Assembly (NCBI RefSeq): GCF_001613345.1
Contig: NZ_BDCE01000077.1
Location: forward strand, 1-64,000
DNA length: 64,000 bases
From: Nocardia uniformis NBRC 13702
GTDB lineage: Bacteria > Actinomycetota > Actinomycetes > Mycobacteriales > Mycobacteriaceae
Direction of reading: 5' to 3'
Positions 16,446 to 24,156 of this stretch are shown in pieces (within the stretch, counting starts at the first letter, position 1; each line of letters opens with the position of its first letter). The position numbers and the translations under genes were made by a program. The notes below the pieces were generated by a model. The model made no database searches, was not told the origin of the DNA, and saw only the letters and a list, made by a program, of their open reading frames with translations.

Positions 16446-17357
16446 TCAATCAGCCAGTCCACCAAGGAGTTTACGGGTACGCGCGCCCGCCTCCCCACCG
16501 GCGAACACCACGCCGTAGAACTCGGTGGCACCCGCGGCGAAGACCTCCCGGACCCGGGCGGCCACCTGCTCCTCGGAGCCGATGATCGCCAGATCGGCCG
16601 GGCCCGCGGCCCCTTCGCGGTCCATCATGGCGCGGTAGGACGGCAGCGTGCCGTAGGCCGCGAACACATTGGCCGCCTTCTCCCGGGCGCCATCGACATC
16701 ATTGGTGACCAGGACCGGCAGCGCGCACACCACCCGTGGCGCGGGCCGCCCGGCCTCGGCCGCGGCGGCGGCAATGGTCGGCGCGATATGTTCGCGGATG
16801 GTCGCCGGACCGGTCATCCACAGCACCGTGCCATCGGTCCGCCGTCCGGCCAACTTCAACATCTGGGTCCCCATCGCCGCCACCAGGACCGGCACCTTGC
16901 CCTCATTGGGAACCGTCAGACCAAGATTGGCGCTGACGGTCTCCCCCTGGTACGATACCGACTCGCCCTCCAGCAGTGGCATCAGTACCGACAGGTATTC
17001 CTTCATATGCCGGGCGGGTCGGCCGAAGTCGTAGCCGAACATATTCTCGATGACGATCTGGTGCGACAGCCCGATCCCCAGAGTGAGCCGTCCGCGTCCG
17101 ACCGCCAGCGCCGTGGTGCGCGCCTGCTGAGCCATGGCGGCCGGATGCCGCGGATAGGTCGGCACCACGGCGGTGCCCAATTCGATACCCGGTACCTGGC
17201 TGCCCGCGACGGCGAGTGCGGTGAGCGCGTCGATCCCGAAAATATGCGACAACCAGGCCGATTCGAAGCCCTCATCGACAGCCTGCCGCAGATCGTCGGT
17301 GAGCCGACTCAGGGCATCCGGTCCGGTCGTTTCATTGAGCAAAATGCCGATCCGCAC
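16446..17357 (-). CDS. LLM-class F420-dependent oxidoreductase
   Basis: A 303-residue TIM-barrel flavin-type oxidoreductase of the luciferase-like monooxygenase class, in the branch using the deazaflavin F420. Markers: MRIGILLNE start strand, GFESAWLSHIFGIDALTALA, ELGTAVVPTYPRHPAAMAQQA, RLTLGIGLSHQIV, the conserved RHMKEYLSVLMPLL, and IIGSEEQVAARVREVFAAG near the end. The substrate is not predictable. It is first in a two-gene operon with the TetR regulator, which may sense its substrate or product. Confidence 0.85.
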   Translation of the reverse strand: MRIGILLNETTGPDALSRLTDDLRQAVDEGFESAWLSHIFGIDALTALAVAGSQVPGIELGTAVVPTYPRHPAAMAQQARTTALAVGRGRLTLGIGLSHQIVIENMFGYDFGRPARHMKEYLSVLMPLLEGESVSYQGETVSANLGLTVPNEGKVPVLVAAMGTQMLKLAGRRTDGTVLWMTGPATIREHIAPTIAAAAAEAGRPAPRVVCALPVLVTNDVDGAREKAANVFAAYGTLPSYRAMMDREGAAGPADLAIIGSEEQVAARVREVFAAGATEFYGVVFAGGEAGARTRKLLGGLAD

Positions 17358-17490
17358 GCGCGTCTCCTCGTGTCGATGAGTGGTGGTTCAGTCATCCACC
17401 CTATGCCCCGAGAGCACGGCGTCGTCGGGATCCACCATGGCTGACACCGCGGGGCCGCGACCGTGGTCGAGCGGCTCGAAAACAGAACAC

Positions 17491-17530
17491 GCGCGCCAAT
17501 TAATTTGGAAAGGTCCAAAATTCGGCGCGC
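17491..17530. promoter_or_regulatory. 40-bp imperfect palindrome, likely operator
   Basis: GCGCGCC at one end and GGCGCGC at the other flank AT-rich inner arms TTTGGA...TCCAAA. It stands in a gene-free, AT-rich gap (17358-17774) between the LLM-TetR operon and the divergent secreted hydrolase gene. Form and place suit a TetR-type operator. The rest of the gap holds only promoter-like AT-rich sequence. Confidence 0.5.
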
Positions 17531-17774
17531 CGAGCGCAAGCGATCTAGTAATCCTTATCCACCGTTGTTCACGTTACCGAGAACCCGATTTCTAATGTAG
17601 CGGCGTTTCGAGTCGAATTATCGTACGAAATCAGGTCATTATGAATACCTTCGCATGGCCCGCCGCTCACCAGGCGGGAGACGTCCATTTCGCGGTATCC
17701 CTGTCGGACAATTCCCGAGGGTTCGGCAGGGCTCGAACCTCGGCGTGTCACGACATGATTGGAGCCGCTCGGTA

Positions 17775-19385
17775 ATGAAGGCGTTTCGTTCTACCGCCGT
17801 CATCGCTATTCCCTTGGCGGTAGCGACATGGTTTGTCAGCGGTTGCTCGGCAACGAAATCGGATGGCCCGGCGGCGGAGACGCCGTCGGGATTGGAAGCG
17901 TTCTATTCACAGCCGGTCGATTGGGTTCCGTGCGGCGTCGCCGAGACTGCCGGATGGTTCCCGGGCGAGACCCTGCCGGGACAGGTATGCGGTCAGGTGG
18001 TCGCCCCGCTGGATTATCAGACAGCGCGCGGTCACGCGGTCACCGACACCGAGACGGTTCAGCTCGCCGTCACCCGGCGTCCGGCCGCGGGCGTGAAGAA
18101 GGGCACTCTCCTCGCCATCAGCGGGGGCCCCGGTCTTCCCGGCCTCGCCATGGTCGATATGGCCTTTCCGGAATCGGTCCTGTCCCACTTCGACATCGTC
18201 GCCTACGACCCGCGCGGTGTCGGGAAGTCCACGCCCGCGATCAGCTGCCCGCATCTGCACGCGCCCGCCGCCGCCGCGGCCGAGAACCGGGTGGATGTGG
18301 AAGAGCGGAAGAACCGGGAACTGGTGGCCTCCTGCGTTGCGGGCACGGGCCTGGATGTGTTGCGGCACATCGGATCCGATGAGGCCACCAATGATGTCGA
18401 TCTGCTGCGCGGCGTACTGGGAGAGCCCCGGATCAACCTGTGGGCAGCGTCGTACGGCACCCAGATCGCCGCTATGTATGCCATACGCTTCCCACACGGG
18501 TATCGGGCGGCGGTACTCGACGGCGTAGTGGATATCTCCGAGCGCCAGAACGATATGCTCGCCGCTCAGAAACGTGGTTACCAGGAGACGTTCGACCGCA
18601 TCGTCGCCTACTGCACCGGCGCGTACGAGGCCGTGGAGCATGCGCGCTGTCCACTGGGCAGCGACCCCGGCAGCGCCCAGTCGACATTCCAGCAGCTGTT
18701 GCGCGACGCCGACGCCAGCCCGGTGCCCGCCGCCACCGGCAAACCCGTCACCGCCTCGGACATCCTCAGCGCCACCGCCAAAGGTCTACTGTGGCAGTCG
18801 AGATGGGTGCCGTACCTACGGGCTCTCGACGCCGTCCGCCACGGTGACGGCACCGCGATCCGGCGGATGGCCGACAATGGCCATACCGTCGAGGACCCGG
18901 ATCAGTCGGGTACGTCCGTACCACAGCAGCCCGCCGACGCGCCGGCCACGAAGGCGTCCACCGAACCCTACGCGATCACCGCCATCACCTGCGCCGACAC
19001 CGCCCGGCCCACCTCGGATCGGGCTGTGCGACAACAGGATGCGCAGGCCCTGATCGAGGCGGCTCCCTTCGAGAACTACCAGCCGCTCCCAGCCGAGTTC
19101 CCCCTCGACGTCTGCGACCTGTGGCCGTTCCCCGGCGTGGTACAACCGGCGGCACCCAGTCGCGCGGACGACGCGGCGCCGCTGCTGTTCGTCGCGACCA
19201 GGCACGACCCCACCACCCCGATCGGCAATGCCGAACGCATGGCGAAATACCTGGACAGCCCCCTGGTGATTCGTGAGGGCGACGGACACACCTTCGTCTT
19301 CGCCGACCAGAACCGCTGCATCGACACCGAGGTCGCCCGCTATCTGGAAGACCCGAATGCGGTGCGGGACAAAGTGTGCCAGTAG
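17775..19385 (+). CDS. Secreted alpha/beta hydrolase, tripeptidyl-aminopeptidase-like lipoprotein
   Basis: A 536-residue exported enzyme of the SlpD/SlpE/Tap-like group. A lipobox FVSGC puts the lipidated Cys near residue 24. The hydrolase core: LLAISGGPGLPG (oxyanion loop), FDIVAYDPRGVGKSTP, nucleophile elbow WAASYGTQIAA (Ser), a long cap region rich in Cys, LLFVATRHDPTTPIGNA carrying the Asp, and EGDGHTFVF with the catalytic His. It should cleave short peptides or esters at the cell surface. ATG 17775 is fixed by the signal sequence. It stands alone. Confidence 0.85.
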   Translation: MKAFRSTAVIAIPLAVATWFVSGCSATKSDGPAAETPSGLEAFYSQPVDWVPCGVAETAGWFPGETLPGQVCGQVVAPLDYQTARGHAVTDTETVQLAVTRRPAAGVKKGTLLAISGGPGLPGLAMVDMAFPESVLSHFDIVAYDPRGVGKSTPAISCPHLHAPAAAAAENRVDVEERKNRELVASCVAGTGLDVLRHIGSDEATNDVDLLRGVLGEPRINLWAASYGTQIAAMYAIRFPHGYRAAVLDGVVDISERQNDMLAAQKRGYQETFDRIVAYCTGAYEAVEHARCPLGSDPGSAQSTFQQLLRDADASPVPAATGKPVTASDILSATAKGLLWQSRWVPYLRALDAVRHGDGTAIRRMADNGHTVEDPDQSGTSVPQQPADAPATKASTEPYAITAITCADTARPTSDRAVRQQDAQALIEAAPFENYQPLPAEFPLDVCDLWPFPGVVQPAAPSRADDAAPLLFVATRHDPTTPIGNAERMAKYLDSPLVIREGDGHTFVFADQNRCIDTEVARYLEDPNAVRDKVCQ

Positions 19386-19408
19386 GTCGTGCCGAGATCC
19401 GGAGCGTG

Positions 19409-20353
19409 TCAGTCGCCCGCTCGGTTCAGGCGGGCGGCAAGACCCCGTAGATGGGCGGCCAATTCCGGCGGTTCGTCGACGCGGAATTCGAAGCCGAAGG
19501 TGGCCAGGTAGATAGCGATCTCGTCGAGGGAGTTCCCGCCGGTGTGCAGCACACAGGATTTCGCGTCGACGGCCTCGAGCACGCCGACGGTCGGGGCGAT
19601 CCGCTCGGCCGCCGTTTCGGCGGAAGTCAGCAGAGTAATACGGGCCTGATAGCGGTACGGCGCGGTGGTCACCGCCCGCGAGACGAAATCGGCCGCGTCG
19701 GGAGCTTCGCGCGGGGTGAAGCGCGGTCCGGTCGGGATACGCGGGGTGAGCCGGTCCACGCGGTAGGTGCGCCAATCCTCGCGGTCCACATCCCACCCGA
19801 TCAGATACCAGCGTCGGCCGGTGTGCACGAGCCGATGCGGTTCGGCGGTACGGCGCGCGGTTTCACCGCTGTGGGTGCGGTAGTCGAAGCGCACCCGGTG
19901 CTGGTCGCGAATGGCGGCGGCAATCGCGGTGAGAGTGTCCGGGTCGACCTGCGGACCACCCGCGGGCACCGCGACCGTCGCCGCCTGCAACGCCGTCATG
20001 CGATGGCGCAGCCGCGAGGGCAGCACCTGCTCGAGTTTGGCCAGCGCCCGCAGCGAACTCTCCTCGATACCGGCAATGGTGCCGCCCGCCGCGGTGCGCA
20101 GACCCATGGCCACGGCAATGGCCTCGTCATCGTCCAACAGCAGCGGCGGGAGTTTCGCCCCCGCACCCAGCCGATACCCGGACGCACCCGCGGTCGCGTG
20201 CACGGGATAGCCGAGACTGCGCAGCTTCTCGATATCCCGGCGCACCGTGCGCACATCCACGTCGAGCTGCCCCGCCAGGTCCGAGCCGGTCCATTCGCGT
20301 GGAGTCTGTAGCAGCGAGAGCAGGCGGAGCAGTCGTGCGGAGGTTTCCAACAT
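19409..20353 (-). CDS. WYL-domain transcriptional regulator (YafY-like)
   Basis: A 314-residue regulator. The N-terminal winged HTH (ARLLRLLSLLQTPREWTGSDLAGQLDVDVRTVRRDIEKLR) is of the DeoR/HTH_11 type. A WYL domain follows: HTGRRWYLIGWDVDREDWRTYRVDRL holds the signature, with the C-terminal WCX extension (TTAPYRYQARITL to the end). WYL domains sense nucleic acids or nucleotides in some families. The target is unknown. It converges on the secreted hydrolase gene with 23 bases between the stops. Confidence 0.88.
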   Translation of the reverse strand: MLETSARLLRLLSLLQTPREWTGSDLAGQLDVDVRTVRRDIEKLRSLGYPVHATAGASGYRLGAGAKLPPLLLDDDEAIAVAMGLRTAAGGTIAGIEESSLRALAKLEQVLPSRLRHRMTALQAATVAVPAGGPQVDPDTLTAIAAAIRDQHRVRFDYRTHSGETARRTAEPHRLVHTGRRWYLIGWDVDREDWRTYRVDRLTPRIPTGPRFTPREAPDAADFVSRAVTTAPYRYQARITLLTSAETAAERIAPTVGVLEAVDAKSCVLHTGGNSLDEIAIYLATFGFEFRVDEPPELAAHLRGLAARLNRAGD

Positions 20354-20635
20354 GAGGTCGATTCTGCTCGACTGCTAGGGCGATAGCCGCCCTAGGAGAC
20401 TCGCGACATCACGCTCATGAGCAATGAGCACCTCGGTCGTCGGTTCAGGAAATGCCGTCCCGCCAGCATGTGTATGTCACAGACCGGTATGGCCGACTGT
20501 GATTTGCTGGGCGTCACGGTGCAGTTCCTCGACCCGAAGGGATCCTGCGACAACGGGGAACACTCAGCCGTCACGTTCTATTGCGCTCCCCTCATGGCAA
20601 TCGTTCGCGCACTGCCGCCGATGCGATTCGGTGAA

Positions 20636-20660
20636 GCAGGACGGCGATATGCCGTCCTGC
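20636..20660 (-). terminator. Terminator-like hairpin after SHOCT gene
   Basis: Perfect 10-bp stem GCAGGACGGC / GCCGTCCTGC with a GATAT loop, downstream of the minus-strand gene ending at 20720. The rest of the gap 20354-20719 shows no convincing gene. Confidence 0.7.
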
Positions 20661-20719
20661 GGCGTGCAGGACAGTTCGTACCGGAAGTCGGTCATCCGGC
20701 CTTCACGATCGACCGAATA

Positions 20720-21004
20720 TCAGCCCAGCAGTTGAGCTTTCACCGCCGCGAACTCCGCCTCGGACAGCACTCCGGACGCGCGCGGCTCGCCGTGCTGCTT
20801 CAGCTTCGACACCAGGTCGTCGGCGGGGGCCGCCGCCGGTGCGGGTGACAGGGTGAAGCATTGTTCGTGGGCGGATTCGTACCCGCACCGATGCTGGCCA
20901 AGGTGCATGCCCGGCTCACTCAGGAAGGTGGCAGCGACGTCGGCGTGCCCATGCGCTGACTTCCCGCATAGCTCGCGTTCCGGGCGGGGACGGGCGACCG
21001 GCAC
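20720..21004 (-). CDS. SHOCT-domain small protein
   Basis: A 94-residue product if GTG 21004 is the start. The last 35 residues (DDLVSKLKQHGEPRASGVLSEAEFAAVKAQLL) are a typical SHOCT C-terminal domain, a short helical module that mediates oligomerisation. The N-terminal part contains three Cys and several His (LCGKSAHGHADV, HRCGYESAHEQC), a possible zinc site. An Ala/Pro linker joins the two. Start is uncertain: no good ribosome site is visible, and the gene could be the tail of a longer, damaged frame extending to 21220. Confidence 0.55.
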   Translation of the reverse strand: MPVARPRPERELCGKSAHGHADVAATFLSEPGMHLGQHRCGYESAHEQCFTLSPAPAAAPADDLVSKLKQHGEPRASGVLSEAEFAAVKAQLLG

Positions 21005-21211
21005 GACGACCGCGCTGTCCGGCAACTCCGCACCGTCCCGCGATCGGTTCCCGATCTGAGCCGTGCTGGGCACTGGCGTTCGCCGCGGAATCGCACCGGC
21101 CGAATCTTCGCGTCGGCAGGCATCGGCGTGGGCGCGCACTCGACGGCTCCCGGTCTGATGGAATCGAATTTCGCTCTCGTCCGTGAAAATCGCTGACACA
21201 GAGAGGTTCCG

Positions 21212-21948
21212 GTGCTCCATCTGCGGGTGCTCTCCCCCACGGCGTCAACGCCGCAAGTCCTGTCAGCACTGACCGACGAGCCCGGAGCCACCCACGTAAC
21301 GATCACGCGCGGGGCGGCGTTCGACCCTCCGGGCGATCTCATCGAGGTCGACGTGGCCCGGGCGGCGGCCAATGACCTACTCGATCTGCTGTGCTCGTTG
21401 GGCCTGCCCCATGCCGGTGCGATCAGCTTCGGACCTGCCGACGACACGCTCTCCGAATCCGCCCGCCGTGCCGATCGAGAGGTTTCGGGCGGGCGCTCGG
21501 TGTCGGATTCCCCATTGCCATGCTCGTCACCGCGGCGGCAACGCTGGTCTGGCTGCGACTCGGCTGGATCGAAGCCGGCGGGGTCGAGACGGCCCGCACC
21601 TTCGACTTCATCTACCAGGTCGGACCATTCTCCTTCGTCGTCGCCCTGCTCGCGGGCGCGGCCGGAATGCTGGCACTGGTCACCGCACGGTCCGCGGCCC
21701 TGGTCGGAGTGTTCATCTCGGTCACCACCGTGCCGTCCGCCGGACTGGCGGTGCTCGCGATGCTCGCGGGCAAGTGGACTGTCGCCGGAAGCTCGCTGCT
21801 GCAATTGGCCGTCAACCTGATCGGCATCGTGACCGCCGGAGTTCTGGTGCTCGCTCTGCGCCCCGGCACCAGCCGCGAGGACGGTCCGATGCGGCGCGGG
21901 CGGCACTGGATCGCCTCGAGGTTGGAACAGCGCGGCGCGAAAAGGTGA
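21212..21948 (+). pseudogene. DUF389 (TIGR00341) membrane protein with internal deletion and frameshift
   Basis: The frame from 21212 reads the conserved N-terminal domain of DUF389 proteins (TPQVLSALTDEPGATHVTI, DLIEVDVARAAANDLLDLL, LGLPHAGAI). Around 21490 the homology jumps to another frame, 21391-21948, which reads the C-terminal membrane half (FPIAMLVTAAATLVW, FIYQVGPFSFVVALLAGA, VGVFISVTTVPSAGLAVLA). Roughly 100 or more residues normally carrying several membrane helices between these parts are missing. The join is out of frame, so no full product is made. Confidence 0.75.
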
Positions 21949-21960
21949 GTCGCGCCGCGC
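21930..21960. terminator. Hairpin between convergent genes
   Basis: Perfect 10-bp stem GCGCGGCGCG / CGCGCCGCGC with an 11-base loop, spanning the end of the DUF389 remnant and facing the secreted-protein gene that ends at 21978. Confidence 0.7.
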
Positions 21961-21977
21961 CAACCACCTCCGACGGT

Positions 21978-22343
21978 CTACCAATCCTGGATGACACCCA
22001 GGCCATCGCCGGGGGACACGATGAGGGCGACGTGCCCGTCCGGGTGCTCGACGGTCTCACCGATGATGTCGCGCAGCGGCGCGAATCGCCACGCATCGTT
22101 GTCCGCCAGCTGCGAGCCGGGTGCGAGGGCCACCCACGTGGCGTCGTAGGGAACCACCTGGTCCACGAGAGCGGGTACCGGACCACTGGCCAGCGCGGCC
22201 GTCTCACCGGGCGAGAGATCGACGCCGACCGCGCCGGGCCCGACAAGCGGCGTGGCGGCTGCTGCGGATCCGGCACCGATCAATGCGGCGGCGGTGACCC
22301 CGGCAGCGGCGGTGAGGGTGATCGTGACGATTCGAGTGCGCAT
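21978..22343 (-). CDS. Small secreted protein of unknown function
   Basis: A 121-residue protein with a Sec signal (MRTRIVTITLTAAAGV, cleavage near SAAAA at about residue 30). The mature part has two hydrophobic strands (ATWVALAPG, HVALIVSPGDGLGVIQDW) and no Cys. GGAGGAA precedes ATG 22343. I do not recognise a family. The upstream gap to 22683 (340 bases) holds only promoter-like sequence. Confidence 0.75.
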   Translation of the reverse strand: MRTRIVTITLTAAAGVTAAALIGAGSAAAATPLVGPGAVGVDLSPGETAALASGPVPALVDQVVPYDATWVALAPGSQLADNDAWRFAPLRDIIGETVEHPDGHVALIVSPGDGLGVIQDW

Positions 22344-22683
22344 GGGATTCCTCCGGGTGATGGTCGGGTGTAGATCCTCCGAGTGGTGAACGATGCGGTT
22401 GAACTCGCAACGAAAGCGAGGATGGCACGCCGGTCATTCGGGCGGGAAGCGGATTGCGACGGCCGTCACACTCCCCCGACACCCGTGCCCGCCCTCACAT
22501 ATAGATCCGAGTAATCTCGGAAATTGCTGCGGCAGTGTGCAATTCGTTCACTATCAGGCATCGGCCAGGCGCTGCGGAGCGCAGCTCCGTACCGGATCGT
22601 TACCGTCGGATAGACGCCGGTCACACAGTGGCACGCACGACATTCAATTGCTGAATATTTGCTGACGGGATTCACTGAACGGT
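22344..22683. other. Intergenic region, divergent promoters
   Basis: About 340 bases between the divergent genes at 22343 and 22684. It is less GC-rich toward its right half (CATATAGATCCGAG, TTCAATTGCTGAATATTTGC). I see no gene or strong hairpin. Confidence 0.5.
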
Positions 22684-22983
22684 ATGGATGGAACGATGGT
22701 GATGCCCCTCTGTGTGATCCTCGTTGGCTTCTTCGGTCCACTCGCATTGATGGCATTGCGGTGGCGCAAAATCAAGCGCTACGGGGTCGGCGGCGGCGAG
22801 TTCAATCAGCCGTTCGCCACCATCGGGGATGGCGGCGTGCCGCCGGGCACGGTCATGCAGGAGAATTTCGGCGACATTGCCGCCGGGCGGACGGAAACAG
22901 GTAAGCCGGCTGGCACCCCCGACCGTTTCGACGGGCAACGATGGGTGATCCGCGACCTGAGGAACCAGCCCGACTCCGACTGA
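22684..22983 (+). CDS. Small membrane-anchored protein
   Basis: A 99-residue protein with one N-terminal membrane helix (VMPLCVILVGFFGPLALMAL, about residues 6-25), a basic stop-transfer stretch RWRKIKR, and a hydrophilic, probably cytosolic tail rich in Gly and Asp. No motif is recognised. ATG 22684 or 22696 could start it; the ribosome site is weak (GGTATGG). Confidence 0.6.
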   Translation: MDGTMVMPLCVILVGFFGPLALMALRWRKIKRYGVGGGEFNQPFATIGDGGVPPGTVMQENFGDIAAGRTETGKPAGTPDRFDGQRWVIRDLRNQPDSD

Positions 22984-23036
22984 CTATCCGATAACCTGAG
23001 CAATCAACATCCTCGGCCCGAGCGGCCGACGCCGCC

Positions 23037-23318
23037 ATGTTTCCGACCACGGTCGAGGTTCGCGAGTCAGCCGGTGCCGCCGGGTTCGGTGACCCGGTTC
23101 TGACAACCCTGCCGCCCGAGCCGATGCGCACACTGCGAGACAGTTACGAGCGCATTCGACTGCGCGCGCTGTCGACCTTGGAGCGAATTCCCGACCACGA
23201 GTTTTCCACCGGTCTGGCGAACTTCGCCGCCGACGTCACCGAACGCGGGGACACCCTCGTGTCCCACCCGCGTGGTGACCTGATCGTTCTCCATCGGGCC
23301 GGGGGCGACTTCCGATGA
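23037..23318 (+). pseudogene. C-terminal remnant of a SAM-dependent methyltransferase
   Basis: The 93-residue frame FPTTVEVRESAGAAGF to HPRGDLIVLHRAG resembles the last third of actinobacterial class I methyltransferases, where RDSYERIRLRALSTLERI precedes the final strand. The SAM-binding half (GxGxG and following motifs) is absent upstream, so the protein cannot bind SAM in the usual way. The frame itself is intact and its stop overlaps an ATG (ATGA) of the next gene, so it may still be translated as a leader to that gene. Confidence 0.55.
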
Positions 23319-23329
23319 AGGAACGACCC

Positions 23330-23653
23330 ATGCGGCAACTCGCGCGAATCAACCGGTACCTGACGAACCCAGCGTTCCGGGCGCTCGCTGCCCGCCTCCC
23401 CGGCTACGCCAATGTCGTGCACATCGGCCGCCGAACCGGACGCCACTACCGCACGCCGGTCGGAATCACCCGGCACCACGACGAAATCCGCATCGCACTC
23501 AACTATGGACGCCACAGCGATTGGGTGCGCAACGTCCTCGCCGTCGGTGACTTCGAACTCGAACACCGGGGGCGGACCATCGCCCTCACCGACGCGCGGG
23601 TAGCCCGACTCGACGGTCGCGACTTCCTGCTCGCGACGACCGAGCCGGACTAG
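23330..23653 (+). CDS. Deazaflavin (F420)-dependent nitroreductase family protein, short
   Basis: A 107-residue protein of the DUF385/Ddn family of F420-binding split barrels. The signature is AFRALAARLPGYANVVHIGRRTGRHYRTPVGI, where the RRTGR...YRTP loop contacts F420 phosphate, then DWVRNVLAVGDFEL and RGRTIALTDARV. The C-terminus is shorter than most members (usually 125-150 residues). Start: ATG 23330 has AAGGAA 7 bases upstream; ATG 23315 overlaps the preceding stop and is an alternative. Confidence 0.8.
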   Translation: MRQLARINRYLTNPAFRALAARLPGYANVVHIGRRTGRHYRTPVGITRHHDEIRIALNYGRHSDWVRNVLAVGDFELEHRGRTIALTDARVARLDGRDFLLATTEPD

Positions 23654-23740
23654 CGCGTCATATCGCGCATCGGATGGCGGTACGGTTTCCTGGATAGCCT
23701 CGGAGCCCCGCTACACGACTGCGATCCAAGGAGAATTCGC

Positions 23741-24133
23741 ATGCGAATCCTGTTTCCGGTGTGTGCCCTGGTCGCTGTCGCTGCCGTGGTGGGCAGCGGT
23801 TGCGCCTCCTCCGAGTCCGGTCGCGTCAGCGAACTGACGCTATCCGTCACCACACCGGAGGATCCGGATGTCGCACGCACAGTGACATTGCGCTGCTCAC
23901 CCGACATCGGCGGCGATCATCCGGCCGCGTCGCAGGCCTGTGCCGAATTGACCGCTGTCGACGGCGAATTCGATGAACTCGACGTCGACCCCGGGGCGAT
24001 TTGCACGCAGCACTACGACCCGGTCGGCTATACCGTCGCGGGTAACTGGCGTGGCCGGGCAGTCACCTACACCGAGACTTTCCCGAACGACTGCCACGGC
24101 AAGGCAGCCACGGGCAGCGTCTTCGACTTCTGA
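23741..24133 (+). CDS. SSI-like protease inhibitor lipoprotein
   Basis: A 130-residue protein with a lipobox VVGSGC (lipid Cys21) and a mature domain of the Streptomyces subtilisin inhibitor family: TVTLRCSPDIGGDHPAASQACAEL, then ICTQHYDPVGYTV, NWRGRAVTYTETFPNDC and the C-terminal GSVFDF. The four Cys match the two SSI disulfides. By alignment with SSI, where the reactive bond is Met73-Val74, the P1-P1' pair here is Gln90-His91, an unusual specificity. Lipidation would hold the inhibitor at the membrane instead of releasing it. AAGGAG precedes ATG 23741. Confidence 0.85.
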   Translation: MRILFPVCALVAVAAVVGSGCASSESGRVSELTLSVTTPEDPDVARTVTLRCSPDIGGDHPAASQACAELTAVDGEFDELDVDPGAICTQHYDPVGYTVAGNWRGRAVTYTETFPNDCHGKAATGSVFDF

Positions 24134-24156
24134 TTTCCCGCGCGTCCCGGTGCCGG

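Noticed and set aside
20417..20848. Plus-strand frame overlapping the SHOCT gene
   Set aside because: No ribosome site, no domain, and it crosses the terminator hairpin and the antisense of the SHOCT domain.
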